A stretch of 64,000 nt of DNA, taken from positions 545,269 through 609,268 of the forward strand of contig NZ_JACHJQ010000001.1 in NCBI RefSeq assembly GCF_014203735.1. Reading direction: 5' to 3'. The translations under genes were made by a program, and so were the position numbers. Origin of the DNA: Actinophytocola algeriensis. GTDB lineage: Bacteria; Actinomycetota; Actinomycetes; Mycobacteriales; Pseudonocardiaceae. The notes beneath the pieces were generated by a model. The model ran no database searches and was not told the DNA's origin. It saw nothing but the letters and a program-made list of their open reading frames with translations. Numbering within the stretch: position 1 is the stretch's first letter; each line of letters starts with the position of its first letter. Below are positions 25,737 to 34,303 of this stretch, one piece after another.

Positions 25737-26324
25737 CTACCGATACGTCCACTCGGGATGCCTGCCCAGAAATGCGACCAACCGGTCGCCTGGCACTGCC
25801 CCGAAAGGCGGCTCGACGGGCGCCGCGAACCGTGCCGGCCGGTCCTCCGCCGCCACCAGCAGCGGCACGATCTCCAGCATGTCGTCCGCGAGTCCGGCCG
25901 GGATGGTCCGGTCCGCACCGCACGCCCGCGCGACGTCCCACCCGTGCACCGCCACCTCCAGCGCACCGGTCGTGGTGACGATCGCGGTCGTGAGCGCCAG
26001 CTCACCGAACGCGACCTCCCTGCGCGGCTCCGGCGGTGTCCACGCGCCGACGAGCCGGGTCGCCCGGTCCCGCAGCACCGCGACCGGGTCGACGGCGGGA
26101 CCCGCCGCGTAGTCGCCGACGTCGGGGTACACCTGGCCGAGCGCGGCGGCCTCGTGCAGCGCGAGCAGCGAGTCGTTGAGGTGGTCGAGCAGCGTCCGCA
26201 GGTCCCAGTCCTCGCACGGCGTCGGCACGCCGAGGTCGGCGGCGGACACCTCGTCGAGGCTGCCGAGCGCGTAGTCGACGGCACGCGCCAGCAGGCCGAC
26301 CCCGTCGAGGAGGGGGGCCGTCAC
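25737..26324 (-). CDS. TIGR03086/DinB-like metal-binding protein
   Basis: 195 residues from GTG 26324, overlapping the sigma factor stop by four bases. The pattern LARAVDYALGSL, PTPCEDWDLRTLLDHLNDSL and ALEVAVHGWDVARA is that of TIGR03086/mycothiol-dependent maleylpyruvate isomerase N-terminal proteins. The translational coupling to a SigG-like sigma factor suggests a function within the same stress response, possibly thiol-based detoxification or sigma control; the latter is speculative. Confidence 0.8.
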   Translation of the reverse strand: MTAPLLDGVGLLARAVDYALGSLDEVSAADLGVPTPCEDWDLRTLLDHLNDSLLALHEAAALGQVYPDVGDYAAGPAVDPVAVLRDRATRLVGAWTPPEPRREVAFGELALTTAIVTTTGALEVAVHGWDVARACGADRTIPAGLADDMLEIVPLLVAAEDRPARFAAPVEPPFGAVPGDRLVAFLGRHPEWTYR

Positions 26325-27286
26325 AGCGTTTCCGGCAGGCCGAACGTGTCGAACAGGCGGTGGTCGAAGAACGACACGACGTGCGAGTACCGCTCGCCGC
26401 GCACGGTGAACGCCTGCAGCGCGAACGGCCGGAACACGCCGTCCCCGGCACGCAGGTACATGCCGAGCGCAGGCTCGCCGTTGGCCTCGGTGGTGGCGAA
26501 CCGGAAGTCGCCGGGGCCGCCGGGACACTGACCGGTCAGGTGCCGCGCGACCTGCTCGGGGCCCTGGAACCAGGTCGTGAACGGCGGCATCTCCCACACC
26601 GCGTCCTCGGCCAGCAGCGCCACGATCGCGTCGACGTCCTTGCGCTCGAACGCGGCCACGTACCGCGCGAGCAGCCGCTGCTTGTCCTCCGTGGTCGGCT
26701 CGACCACGTCGTCCTGCTTCGGCGCGACCTCGTCGAGCTGCGCACGGGCGCGCTGCAGCGCGGAGTTCACGGCCGCGGTCGTGGTGCCGAGCAGCTCGGC
26801 CACCTCGGCGGCGCGCCACGCGAGCACGTCACGCAGGATCAGCACGGCCCGCTGCTTGGCGGGCAGGTGCTGCAGCGCGGCCACGAACGCCAGGCGCATG
26901 CTCTCCCGGGACGCGACGATCGTCGCCGGGTCCTCGGTGTCACTGTCGGAGTCGCCCGGCATCGGCTCGAGCCACGGTACCTCGTCCCGCTTCTCGAGTG
27001 GCAGGCCACCCGTGTCGCTCGGTCCGCCGAGGCCGGTGGGCAGCGGGCGGCGGCCTCGGCTCTCCAGTGCGGTCAGGCACTGGGTGGTGGCGATCCGGTA
27101 CAGCCAGGTCCGCAGGCTGGAGCGGCCCTCGAACCTGTCGTAGCCGCGCCACGCGCGCAGCATCGTCTCCTGCACCAGGTCCTCGGCGTCGTGCACCGAC
27201 CCGAGCATGCGGTAGCAGTGGGCGAGCAGCTCCCTGCGGTACGGGTCGGCCTGGCTCAGGAAGTCCGGATCCGCGTCGACGGCCAT
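26321..27286 (-). CDS. SigG-like ECF sigma factor with SnoaL-like C-terminal domain
   Basis: 321 residues from ATG 27286 (agaggac upstream). Region 2 is at about residues 14-80 (RELLAHCYRMLGSVHDAEDLVQETMLRAWRGYDRFE, SSLRTWLYRIATTQCL), region 4 at about 135-190 (LPAKQRAVLILRDVLAWRAAEVAELLGTTTAAVNSALQRAR). Residues 200-321 form a SnoaL/NTF2-like domain (YVAAFERKDVDAIVALLAEDAVWEMPP), which in related ECF groups controls sigma activity in place of a separate anti-sigma factor. No ZAS anti-sigma gene is seen. Confidence 0.9.
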   Translation of the reverse strand: MAVDADPDFLSQADPYRRELLAHCYRMLGSVHDAEDLVQETMLRAWRGYDRFEGRSSLRTWLYRIATTQCLTALESRGRRPLPTGLGGPSDTGGLPLEKRDEVPWLEPMPGDSDSDTEDPATIVASRESMRLAFVAALQHLPAKQRAVLILRDVLAWRAAEVAELLGTTTAAVNSALQRARAQLDEVAPKQDDVVEPTTEDKQRLLARYVAAFERKDVDAIVALLAEDAVWEMPPFTTWFQGPEQVARHLTGQCPGGPGDFRFATTEANGEPALGMYLRAGDGVFRPFALQAFTVRGERYSHVVSFFDHRLFDTFGLPETL

Positions 27287-27328
27287 GTCCGAGTCCTCTC
27301 TCTGTGCCAGTGGAGACCCCGATGGGCG

Positions 27329-27363
27329 GGAAAACTCATCGGTGTTCCGCCGCTGAGTTTTCC
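27329..27363 (-). terminator. Inverted repeat downstream of DHFR-like gene
   Basis: Perfect 10-bp arms ggaaaactca (27329-27338) and tgagttttcc (27354-27363) with a 15-nt loop, 23 bp beyond the stop of the minus-strand DHFR-like gene and upstream of the sigma factor gene. It most likely ends the former transcript; an operator role for the sigma gene is also possible. Confidence 0.55.
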
Positions 27364-27385
27364 ACGCACCCGGCCGCACCCGCCG

Positions 27386-27961
27386 TCAGCGCACCACCCG
27401 GAACCGCAGGTGGGTCGCCGTCGGGGAGGTGATGGTGCGGGTCTGCTCCAGCTTGATGGCCGAGGGCAGCGTGTCGAACAGCCGGGTGCCGCCGCCGACC
27501 AGCAGCGGGACGACGTGGACGTGGATCTCGTCGACGAGCCCGAGCGGGAGGCCCTGCTGCATCACGGTCGCGCCGTGCAGGCCGACGTGCTTGTCCCCGG
27601 CCGCCTCCTTGGCCTGCTCGATGGCGGACTCCACGCCGTCGGTGACGAACCGGTACACGGGCGGGTACTTCTTGGTCGGCGCGTTGTGGGTGACGACGAA
27701 GACCGGGATGTCACCCACCGGGCCCCCGTCACCCCAGCCGCCGTCGCCCTCGTTCTTGTCGAAGGACGTGCGGCCCATCACGACGGCGCCGCAGCTGTCG
27801 AGCGCCTCCTGCATGAGGGCCTTCTCGTCGTCGGTCGGGTCCTTCCACAGCCAGTCGTGCAGCGAGTCCGCGCCGTCGCCGAACGGGTTCTCGCGGCTGT
27901 CGTTGGGGCCGGTGACGTAACCGTCGAGGGACATGGACATGTCGCAGACTACGAGCGCCAT
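27386..27961 (-). CDS. Dihydrofolate reductase/RibD C-terminal family protein
   Basis: 191 residues: CDMSMSLDGYVTGPNDS, VVMGRTSFD, PVFVVTHNAP and GLVDEIHVHVVPLLVGGGTRLF match the actinobacterial DHFR-like family that uses NADPH but is seldom a true DHFR. Aagaggaaaacca precedes the ATG. Its start lies 13 bp after the stop of the Cys-rich gene, suggesting one transcript. Confidence 0.9.
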   Translation of the reverse strand: MALVVCDMSMSLDGYVTGPNDSRENPFGDGADSLHDWLWKDPTDDEKALMQEALDSCGAVVMGRTSFDKNEGDGGWGDGGPVGDIPVFVVTHNAPTKKYPPVYRFVTDGVESAIEQAKEAAGDKHVGLHGATVMQQGLPLGLVDEIHVHVVPLLVGGGTRLFDTLPSAIKLEQTRTITSPTATHLRFRVVR

Positions 27962-27974
27962 TGGTTTTCCTCTT

Positions 27975-28334
27975 CTAGGCGGCGGTGCGGGTGCGTGCGG
28001 TGACGGATGCGGTGAGGCTCGCCTCGCAGGCGGCGACCAGCTGGGCGTCGGCCCTGGTCCGGGCGCCGCGGCCGCACGTGGGGCAGTGCAGCGCGATGGT
28101 GCGGGCGACCTCGTCCACCGCGACCTCCAGCGCGCGTCCGCAGGGGCGGCACCAGCGGTGCCCGCTCACGCGGCTGACGTGCAGATCGCTGTGGCAGCAC
28201 TGGTGGAGCCAGCGCCGGTGCGCCGGGCAGGTCATGCGGTCGAGGGCGTCGAGCCAGCCGTTGTCCTCGGCGTTGTCCTCGGCCAGCAGCGCGTCGGCCA
28301 GTGCGGTCCGGGTCATCAGGGTGATGGTTGCCAT
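27975..28334 (-). CDS. Small Cys/His-rich zinc-ribbon-like protein
   Basis: 119 residues from ATG 28334, which has a very good site (gcaggaggaca). It holds C-x2-H, HQCCHSD, WCRPCG and LHCPTCG motifs, enough for one or two zinc sites, in a mainly helical protein with Ala-rich ends. No family recognised. Co-transcription with the DHFR-like gene is likely. Confidence 0.75.
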   Translation of the reverse strand: MATITLMTRTALADALLAEDNAEDNGWLDALDRMTCPAHRRWLHQCCHSDLHVSRVSGHRWCRPCGRALEVAVDEVARTIALHCPTCGRGARTRADAQLVAACEASLTASVTARTRTAA

Positions 28335-28415
28335 GACACTGTCCTCCTGCTCCGGTGTGCTGACACCAACGCGTCGGACAGGGTGACCGGCTTTCGACAA
28401 CCTCCCCGAAGTTTT

Positions 28416-29594
28416 TCAGGCGCGTGCCGCGAGGCGGTCGATGGCGTCCGGCGCGAACACCGCCTCGGCGGCCAGCCCGGCCATGCCGACCAGCGGCGCC
28501 TGCTCGCCGAGCACGGCAGGGCCCACGTCAAGGCCGGTGGCGGCTACCTCGTGGGCCTGCTGGGTGAGTGTCTCGGCGAGGCCGGTGCGGAACGGCGCCA
28601 GCCCGCCGATCTCACCGCCCACCCGGACGACGTGCGGGTTGAGGATCGTCACGACCGTCGCCAGCACGGTGCCGACGAGCCTGCCCGCGTCCGTCGCGAG
28701 CGCGACCGCGTGCGGGTCGCCGGACTCGACGCGCCGGATCACGTCCGGCAGGGACCGGACGCCGTCGCCGCGCAGCTGCCGGATCAGCGCCTTGCCGCTG
28801 GCGAGCGCCGCCACGCAGCCGCGGCGGCCGCAGGTGCACCGCTCGTCGTGGTCCTCGATGCGGATGTGCCCGATCTCGCCCGCGCAGCCGGTCGCGCCGC
28901 GGTGCGGCCGGCCGCCGATCACCACACCCGCGCCGATGCCCGTGCCGACGGCCACCCCGAGCACGGTCGACCGCCTGCTGCCCGCCGCGAGGTACTCGCC
29001 GTACGCGAGCGCGTTCGCGTCGTTCTCCAGCAGCACGTCGACACCGAGGCCGTCGGCGAGCCCGTCGCGCAGCGGGTGGTCCCGCCACGCGGTCATGGTC
29101 GGCGGCGTGATCGAGATGCCGGTCTCCTGGTCGATCTGGCCCGGCACCGCGAGGCCGACGGCGGCCAGGTCACCGCCCCGGCCGGTCCCGGTCAGCTGCC
29201 CGCGGGCCGTGTCGACCAGCCACGGCACCACGTCGGCTGGCGTGTGGCCGAGCGGCAGCCGTTCGGTGTGCACGGTCAGCACCGTGCCCGCGAGGTCGGC
29301 GACGCCGACGGAGACGTGGCTCGCACCCAGCCACGCGACGACCGCGACCCGGCTGGTCCGGTCCGCCTCCAGCAGGGCCGCCCGCCTGCCGCCGCTGGAC
29401 GCGTCGTGGCCTGCGGTCCGGACCATGCGCAGCCGGGTGAGCGTGTCCAGCCGCTCCACCAGAGTCGCACGTGAGAGCCCCAGGAACGCCTGGAGCCGCT
29501 GGCGGGTGAGCGGGCCGTTCTCCCGTAACACGGCGACAACATTGCCTGGTGATGCCGTCCCGCTCGCAGGGATCGCCCGGTTGACGTCGCCCAT
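28416..29594 (-). CDS. ROK family transcriptional regulator
   Basis: 392 residues. An N-terminal winged helix (NVVAVLRENGPLTRQRLQAFLGLSRATLVERLDTL) precedes a ROK domain: VGLAVPGQID, LLENDANALAYGEY, GVAVGTGIGAGVVIGG, and the zinc motif CTCGRRGC. Such regulators sense sugars or sugar phosphates. It is divergent from a glycoside hydrolase gene across an 80-bp region that contains a perfect palindrome, so it probably represses that operon. Confidence 0.92.
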   Translation of the reverse strand: MGDVNRAIPASGTASPGNVVAVLRENGPLTRQRLQAFLGLSRATLVERLDTLTRLRMVRTAGHDASSGGRRAALLEADRTSRVAVVAWLGASHVSVGVADLAGTVLTVHTERLPLGHTPADVVPWLVDTARGQLTGTGRGGDLAAVGLAVPGQIDQETGISITPPTMTAWRDHPLRDGLADGLGVDVLLENDANALAYGEYLAAGSRRSTVLGVAVGTGIGAGVVIGGRPHRGATGCAGEIGHIRIEDHDERCTCGRRGCVAALASGKALIRQLRGDGVRSLPDVIRRVESGDPHAVALATDAGRLVGTVLATVVTILNPHVVRVGGEIGGLAPFRTGLAETLTQQAHEVAATGLDVGPAVLGEQAPLVGMAGLAAEAVFAPDAIDRLAARA

Positions 29595-29620
29595 GGCTGC
29601 CGCCTAAATTTGTAGCCGTT

Positions 29621-29647
29621 ACTTATGTCTAAATATTAGACATAAGT
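29621..29647. promoter_or_regulatory. Perfect 12+3+12 palindrome, likely ROK operator
   Basis: acttatgtctaa-ata-ttagacataagt, an AT-rich perfect inverted repeat in a GC-rich genome, midway between the divergent ROK gene and the hydrolase gene. Position, length and symmetry fit a dimeric winged-helix regulator. Confidence 0.8.
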
Positions 29648-29674
29648 CGTTCGGAGGTACGTGGTGGAGGTCAG

Positions 29675-31009
29675 GTGAGACCCAACCTGGGGGCCGTGCG
29701 GTTGGCCGCGAGCGCGGCATGGACCCTGTCCGGCAACGACATCGGCACCATGATCACCGCCGCGCCCCGGCTCTACCCGCACATGTGGAGCTGGGACACC
29801 GCGTTCATCTCGATCGGGCTCGCCCACCTCAACGTCGCGCGGGCGGCCCGCGAGCTGGAGACCCTGCTCGGCGCGCAGTGGCGCAACGGCATGATCCCCC
29901 ACATCGTCTTCTCCGAGGGCACGGGCTACTTCCCCGGCCCGGAGCGCTGGGGCGCCGCCGAACTGAACACCGACGCGCCCAACGCCCCCCGCACGTCCGG
30001 CATCTGCCAGCCCCCGGTGCACGCGATCGCGCTGCGGCGCATCGTGGACATCGCCCGCTCGCAGGGGCAGCGGGACGTGGCGTTCAAGCTGCTGAAGACG
30101 GCGTGGCCCAAGCTGTACCGCTGGCACGAGTGGCTGGTCCGCCACCGCGACCCGCTCGGCACCGGCATGCTCGCGATCGTGCACGGCTGGGAGTCCGGCA
30201 TGGACAACTCGCCGCGCTGGGACCTGCCCTACGCGGAGGTGGTACCTGGCCCGGACCTGCCGCCGTACGTGCGGCTGGACCGCGGCCTCGTCGCCGCCGA
30301 CGCGGAACGCCCGAGCGACGCCGAGTACGACCGGTACCTGTGGCTGATCGAGGAGATGCGCAAGGTCCGCTACGACGCGGACGCGGTGGTGCGCACGTCG
30401 AGCTTCCTCGTCGGCGACGTGTTCGTGACCGCGTTGTTCGCGCTGGCCAGTGAGGTCCTCGCGACGCTCGGTGAGGAGAGCGAGCAGCCGCCGTGGCGGA
30501 TCCGGCAGCTGCGTGGCTGGGCCCGCCGCTCCCGCGCGGCGGTCGCGGCGGCGTACGACCCCCGCACCGGCCTGGCGCGCGACCGGGACCTGCGCGGCGA
30601 CCGCTGGCTGTCGACCAGCACCATCGCCGGGTTCGCACCGCTGCTGTGCGGCGGCCTGCCGGTCGACGCCGAGAAGTCGATGCTCGCGACCCTCACCGGC
30701 CCGGAATGGGCCGGGCACCCGGCGCTGTTCGCGCGGATCCCACCGTCGGTGTCGCCGAACGACGTCGGGTTCCGGCCGAAGGAGTACTGGCGCGGTCCGA
30801 TGTGGCCGGTCATCGCGTGGCTGTTCGGGTGGGCGTTCGCGCAGCGCGGCTGGCAGGAGGAGTCGGACCACCTGCGGTCGGAGTGCCTGCGACTGGCCGC
30901 GGACGGCTCGTTCGCCGAGTACTACCACCCGGTCACGGGCGAGCCGCTCGGCTCGCGACAGCAGTCGTGGACGGCCACGGTCGTGCTCGACTGGCTGCAC
31001 ACGTCATGA
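29675..31009 (+). CDS. Glucosylglycerate-hydrolase-like glycoside hydrolase (MGH1/GH63 type)
   Basis: 444 residues from GTG 29675 (ggaggtca upstream). The (alpha/alpha)6 barrel family is shown by YPHMWSWDTAFISIGLAHL, WRNGMIPHIVF, GWESGMDNSPRWD, FRPKEYWRGPMWPVIAWL and FAEYYHPVTGEPLG. Size and motifs fit mycobacterial glucosylglycerate hydrolase (446 residues), which releases glucose from the compatible solute glucosylglycerate; mannosylglycerate is another possible substrate. It overlaps the next gene by four bases (ATGA). Confidence 0.8.
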   Translation: MRPNLGAVRLAASAAWTLSGNDIGTMITAAPRLYPHMWSWDTAFISIGLAHLNVARAARELETLLGAQWRNGMIPHIVFSEGTGYFPGPERWGAAELNTDAPNAPRTSGICQPPVHAIALRRIVDIARSQGQRDVAFKLLKTAWPKLYRWHEWLVRHRDPLGTGMLAIVHGWESGMDNSPRWDLPYAEVVPGPDLPPYVRLDRGLVAADAERPSDAEYDRYLWLIEEMRKVRYDADAVVRTSSFLVGDVFVTALFALASEVLATLGEESEQPPWRIRQLRGWARRSRAAVAAAYDPRTGLARDRDLRGDRWLSTSTIAGFAPLLCGGLPVDAEKSMLATLTGPEWAGHPALFARIPPSVSPNDVGFRPKEYWRGPMWPVIAWLFGWAFAQRGWQEESDHLRSECLRLAADGSFAEYYHPVTGEPLGSRQQSWTATVVLDWLHTS

Positions 31010-31893
31010 TCGCGTTCACCCGGCCCGGCCGGTTCTGGCGGGGCAACCTGCACACGCACACGACGAACTCCGACGGCGCGCTGTCCCCCTCGGCCGCGGC
31101 CGCGGTGTACCGGTCGGCAGGCTACGACTTCGTGGCGCTGACCGACCACTTCCGCGCGGAACACGGCTACCCGGTCACCGACACCCGTCCGCTCAGGACG
31201 GAGAAGTTCACCACGCTCGTCGGCGCCGAACTGCACGGGCCGCGCACGAGGTTCTCGTCGTCGTGGCACATCCTGGCGGTGGGCCTGCCGCCGGACTTCG
31301 GTCCGGTGCCGGGGGAGACGGGCCAGGAGATCGCGCGCCGGGCGCGGCGGGCGGGTGCGTTCATCGGGATGGCACACCCGTCGGCGTCGCTGCTCACGCT
31401 CGACGACGCGGAAAGCCTGGACGCCGCGCACGCGGTCGAGGTGTACAACGCGGTCGCGGCGGCGGAGGACCGCGCGGACAGCTGGCACCTGTGCGACGTG
31501 CTGCTCGCCCGCGGCCACCGGCTGACCGCGTACGCGGCGGACGACGAGCACTTCCAGCCCCAGGACCCGCCCGGCCGCACGGCGTGGGTGCTGGTGCGGG
31601 CGGCGGCGCTGGACCCGGACCTGCTGCTGGCCGCGCTGAAGGACGGCGCGTACTACTCGAGCACCGGCCCGGAGATCCATGACGTGTCCATACAGGACGG
31701 CCGGGTGACCGTCGAGTGCTCGCCCGCGAGCCGCGTGGTGGCTTCCGGCGGGTTGCCTGGCAAGGAGGTCGTGGTCGGTGACGGGCTCACCGGGGCCACG
31801 CTGCCGCTCGACATGTTCCGCCGGTACTTCCGGATCACCGTGGTCGGTGCCTCTGGTGGGCGCGCGTGGACGAACCCGTTCTGGCTCGATTAG
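31006..31893 (+). CDS. PHP domain phosphoesterase
   Basis: 295 residues. The metal-binding PHP motifs are clear: RGNLHTHTTNSDGALSP, YDFVALTDHF, GAELHG, and MAHPSASL. The C-terminal 80 residues form a beta-rich domain ending RAWTNPFWLD. Translationally coupled to the hydrolase, it may act on a phosphorylated sugar or a related ester; the substrate is unknown. The stop TAG is part of TTAG at the edge of a degraded MITE copy. Confidence 0.85.
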   Translation: MIAFTRPGRFWRGNLHTHTTNSDGALSPSAAAAVYRSAGYDFVALTDHFRAEHGYPVTDTRPLRTEKFTTLVGAELHGPRTRFSSSWHILAVGLPPDFGPVPGETGQEIARRARRAGAFIGMAHPSASLLTLDDAESLDAAHAVEVYNAVAAAEDRADSWHLCDVLLARGHRLTAYAADDEHFQPQDPPGRTAWVLVRAAALDPDLLLAALKDGAYYSSTGPEIHDVSIQDGRVTVECSPASRVVASGGLPGKEVVVGDGLTGATLPLDMFRRYFRITVVGASGGRAWTNPFWLD

Positions 31894-31969
31894 TGGTGTG
31901 GCTTCGCTCGTTGGCTGGTCGGGTTCGGTTCTGCACCCACCCGGCCGACGAAAGTGGACACAGCGCTAG
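31890..31969. mobile_element. Degraded copy of the gtggacacagc MITE
   Basis: The right end (acccacccggccgacgaaag, then tggacacagcgctag) matches the right end of the full element at 16894-17252 almost base for base. The left end near TTAG (31890-31893) is poorly conserved and most of the interior is missing. TTAG supplies the stop of the PHP gene, and CTAG (31966-31969) supplies the stop of the convergent proline-rich gene. Confidence 0.65.
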
Positions 31970-32457
31970 CGGTGCCTCGCGGCTCTTGCCGCTGCCGCGC
32001 CTGCGGCCATCACGACGATCAGCACTGTCAGGCCCCAGCGGCGTTTCTCCTCCGTCGCCTCCTGCATGGACGGTACGGGGGCTGCCTCGGGATTGTCCTG
32101 GATGTACAACGGTTTTCGGGTAGTCGGGGTGACCGACGAGACCGGGGGGATCGGTGGCGGTGGGACGACCGCGACGGTCGTGGTCGTCGTGGGGGCCGGG
32201 GTGGCCCGTGGCAGGGGCGGCACGGTGGTCGGGGGCGGTTGTGCCGTCGCGGTGTCCGTGGGCGCCGGGGGTGGTGGCGCGGTCGCGGTTCCCGTGGTCG
32301 GTGGGGCTGGTGGGACGGTGGCGGTGTTGGTGCCCGTGACCGTCGGCGGTGGGGCCGGTGGGTGCCACGGCGGTGGGGGTGGCGGCCGGCCGGGTAACAG
32401 GCACACGGTGACGGTGATCAGCAGCGAGACGTGGACCTTGATCAGGCAGTTCGTCAT
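31966..32457 (-). CDS. Proline/threonine-rich membrane protein, end of encapsulin/MEP operon
   Basis: 163 residues from ATG 32457, overlapping the DUF4239 stop (ATGA). One hydrophobic helix near the N-terminus (VHVSLLITVTVCLLPG), a region of about 90 residues made of Pro, Thr and Ala runs, and a second helix near the C-terminus (WGLTVLIVVMAAGAAAA). The Pro/Thr stretch is probably a wall-spanning linker. Its C-terminus stops at a MITE boundary, so it may have lost or gained residues there. Function unknown. Confidence 0.75.
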   Translation of the reverse strand: MTNCLIKVHVSLLITVTVCLLPGRPPPPPPWHPPAPPPTVTGTNTATVPPAPPTTGTATAPPPPAPTDTATAQPPPTTVPPLPRATPAPTTTTTVAVVPPPPIPPVSSVTPTTRKPLYIQDNPEAAPVPSMQEATEEKRRWGLTVLIVVMAAGAAAARAARHR

Positions 32458-33209
32458 CTCAGTCGCTCCAGGGCCGACTCGAACGCCGCCGGGCCCACCT
32501 GTGCGCCACCGCCGTACGGGTTCTGCAGCTGCTGTGTCGCGAACAGCAGCAGCGTCATGGTGCCGGCCAGGATCGACACGATGAGGATGTGCGTCGCCGG
32601 TTTGGGGCCGCCGAACAGCAGTGGCAGCGCCACGGCCATGATCGCGCCGGCCACCAGTGCGAACCACACCACCGAGTTCACCCCGCCGCCGGTGGCCGCG
32701 TTGAGCCGTTCCTGTCGCTGCTGGTAGACGCTCCACAGCTGGTCGGAGGCCTCGTTCTTCTGGTCGACGGTCCACTCGTCGGTCGCGGGCGCGGCGGCCA
32801 CCTCGGCACGCAGCCGCTCCAGCGTCGACCAGCCCGCGTCGTCGATGTCCCCGCCCTCGCTCATCCTCGGCCACTCGCGTTCGATCACCTCCCGCACGTA
32901 CGTCCGTGCCTCGGTGGTCACGCCCTCGCTGTCCGGCAGCTCCCGCGCCGCCCACACGGCCGCGACGAGGCTGTCCGCCTCCTTGTACGAGCCGTCCTCC
33001 GCGGCGGTCGTGCCGTCGAACAGCGAGATCAGCACGAACGCCAGCAGCACCGCCTGCAGCCCGCCGACCAGCGTGAACACCTGGCCGGCGGCCTCGTTGT
33101 TGTCGACGACGCCCTGTGTCTCACCGATCCGCCGCACGAGGTAGGCGAGCCCGCCCGCGACGAGCCCGACCCCCAGTACCCATAACAGCCCGACCACATA
33201 AATGCTCAC
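32454..33209 (-). CDS. DUF4239 membrane protein
   Basis: 251 residues from GTG 33209, overlapping the ispG stop by four bases. Two N-terminal helices (about 4-26 and 45-66, the latter [18 protein letters not shown]) and two C-terminal ones ([34 protein letters not shown]) flank a charged helical domain of about 110 residues. The layout is that of DUF4239. The function is unknown, and its tight coupling to isoprenoid genes is the main clue. Confidence 0.85.
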   Translation of the reverse strand: MSIYVVGLLWVLGVGLVAGGLAYLVRRIGETQGVVDNNEAAGQVFTLVGGLQAVLLAFVLISLFDGTTAAEDGSYKEADSLVAAVWAARELPDSEGVTTEARTYVREVIEREWPRMSEGGDIDDAGWSTLERLRAEVAAAPATDEWTVDQKNEASDQLWSVYQQRQERLNAATGGGVNSVVWFALVAGAIMAVALPLLFGGPKPATHILIVSILAGTMTLLLFATQQLQNPYGGGAQVGPAAFESALERLR

Positions 33210-34303
33210 GACCAGTCCCTCTTCATCGCCTCGTCGAGCAGCGCTTCGACGATCTGGCTCTCCGGGACTGTCCGGACCACCTCGCCTCGCACGAAGATCT
33301 GCCCCTTGCCGTTCCCCGACGACACCCCGAGGTCCGCCTCCCGCGCCTCACCCGGCCCGTTCACGACGCACCCCATCACCGCCACCCGCAGCGGTGCCTC
33401 GAACCCGTCGAACGCGGCGGTCACCTGCTCCGCCAGGCGGTACACGTCCACCTGCGCCCGCCCGCACGACGGGCACGACACGATCTCGAGCCGCCTCGGC
33501 CGCAGGCCCAGCGACTCCAGAATGGACAGTCCGACCTTCACCTCTTCCACCGGTGGCGCGGAAAGTGACACCCGGATGGTGTCGCCGATGCCCTCGGCGA
33601 GCAGCACCCCGAACGCCACCGCCGACTTCACCGTGCCCTGGAACCGCGGTCCCGCCTCGGTGACGCCGAGGTGCAGCGGGTAGTCGCAGCGCGCGGCGAG
33701 CCGCCGGTACGCGGCGATCACGGTCACCGGGTCGTGGTGCTTCACCGACAGCTTGAGGTCGGTGAACCCGTGTTCCTCGAACAGCGAGCACTCCCACAGC
33801 GCCGACTCCACCAGCGCTTCCGGGGTCGCCCTGCCGTACTTGGACAGCAGCCGCGCGTCGAGCGAGCCGGCGTTCACCCCGATGCGGATCGAGACCCCCG
33901 CAGCGCTTGCCGCGCGGGCGATCTCGGCGACCCGGTCGTCGAACTTCCTGATGTTGCCCGGGTTCACGCGCACGGCCGCGCAGCCCGCGTCGATCGCGGC
34001 GAACACGTACCTCGGCTGGAAGTGGATGTCCGCGATGACCGGGATCGGCGACTTCTTCGCGATGGCGGCGAGCGCGTCCGCGTCGTCCTGCGACGGCACC
34101 GCGACCCGCACGATCTGGCAGCCCGCCGCGGTCAGCTCCGCGATCTGCCGCAGCGTCGCGTCGACGTCCGCGGTCAGCGTGGTCGTCATCGACTGCACCG
34201 ACACCGGCGCGTCGCCACCCACGGGCACGTCGCCGACCATGAGCCGCCGGGACCGCCGCCGCCTGCTGCCGACCGTCGGCACGCCCAGGTCCACCGCGGT
34301 CAC
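33206..34303 (-). CDS. ispG: 4-hydroxy-3-methylbut-2-enyl diphosphate synthase
   Basis: 365 residues from GTG 34303, overlapping the dxs stop. IspG features: [61 protein letters not shown], and the 4Fe-4S ligands in [11 protein letters not shown] and [11 protein letters not shown]. It reduces MEcPP to HMBPP in the MEP pathway. It is slightly shorter than usual actinobacterial IspG, which fits a specialised second copy; that the genome has another copy is not shown here. Confidence 0.95.
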   Translation of the reverse strand: MTAVDLGVPTVGSRRRRSRRLMVGDVPVGGDAPVSVQSMTTTLTADVDATLRQIAELTAAGCQIVRVAVPSQDDADALAAIAKKSPIPVIADIHFQPRYVFAAIDAGCAAVRVNPGNIRKFDDRVAEIARAASAAGVSIRIGVNAGSLDARLLSKYGRATPEALVESALWECSLFEEHGFTDLKLSVKHHDPVTVIAAYRRLAARCDYPLHLGVTEAGPRFQGTVKSAVAFGVLLAEGIGDTIRVSLSAPPVEEVKVGLSILESLGLRPRRLEIVSCPSCGRAQVDVYRLAEQVTAAFDGFEAPLRVAVMGCVVNGPGEAREADLGVSSGNGKGQIFVRGEVVRTVPESQIVEALLDEAMKRDWS

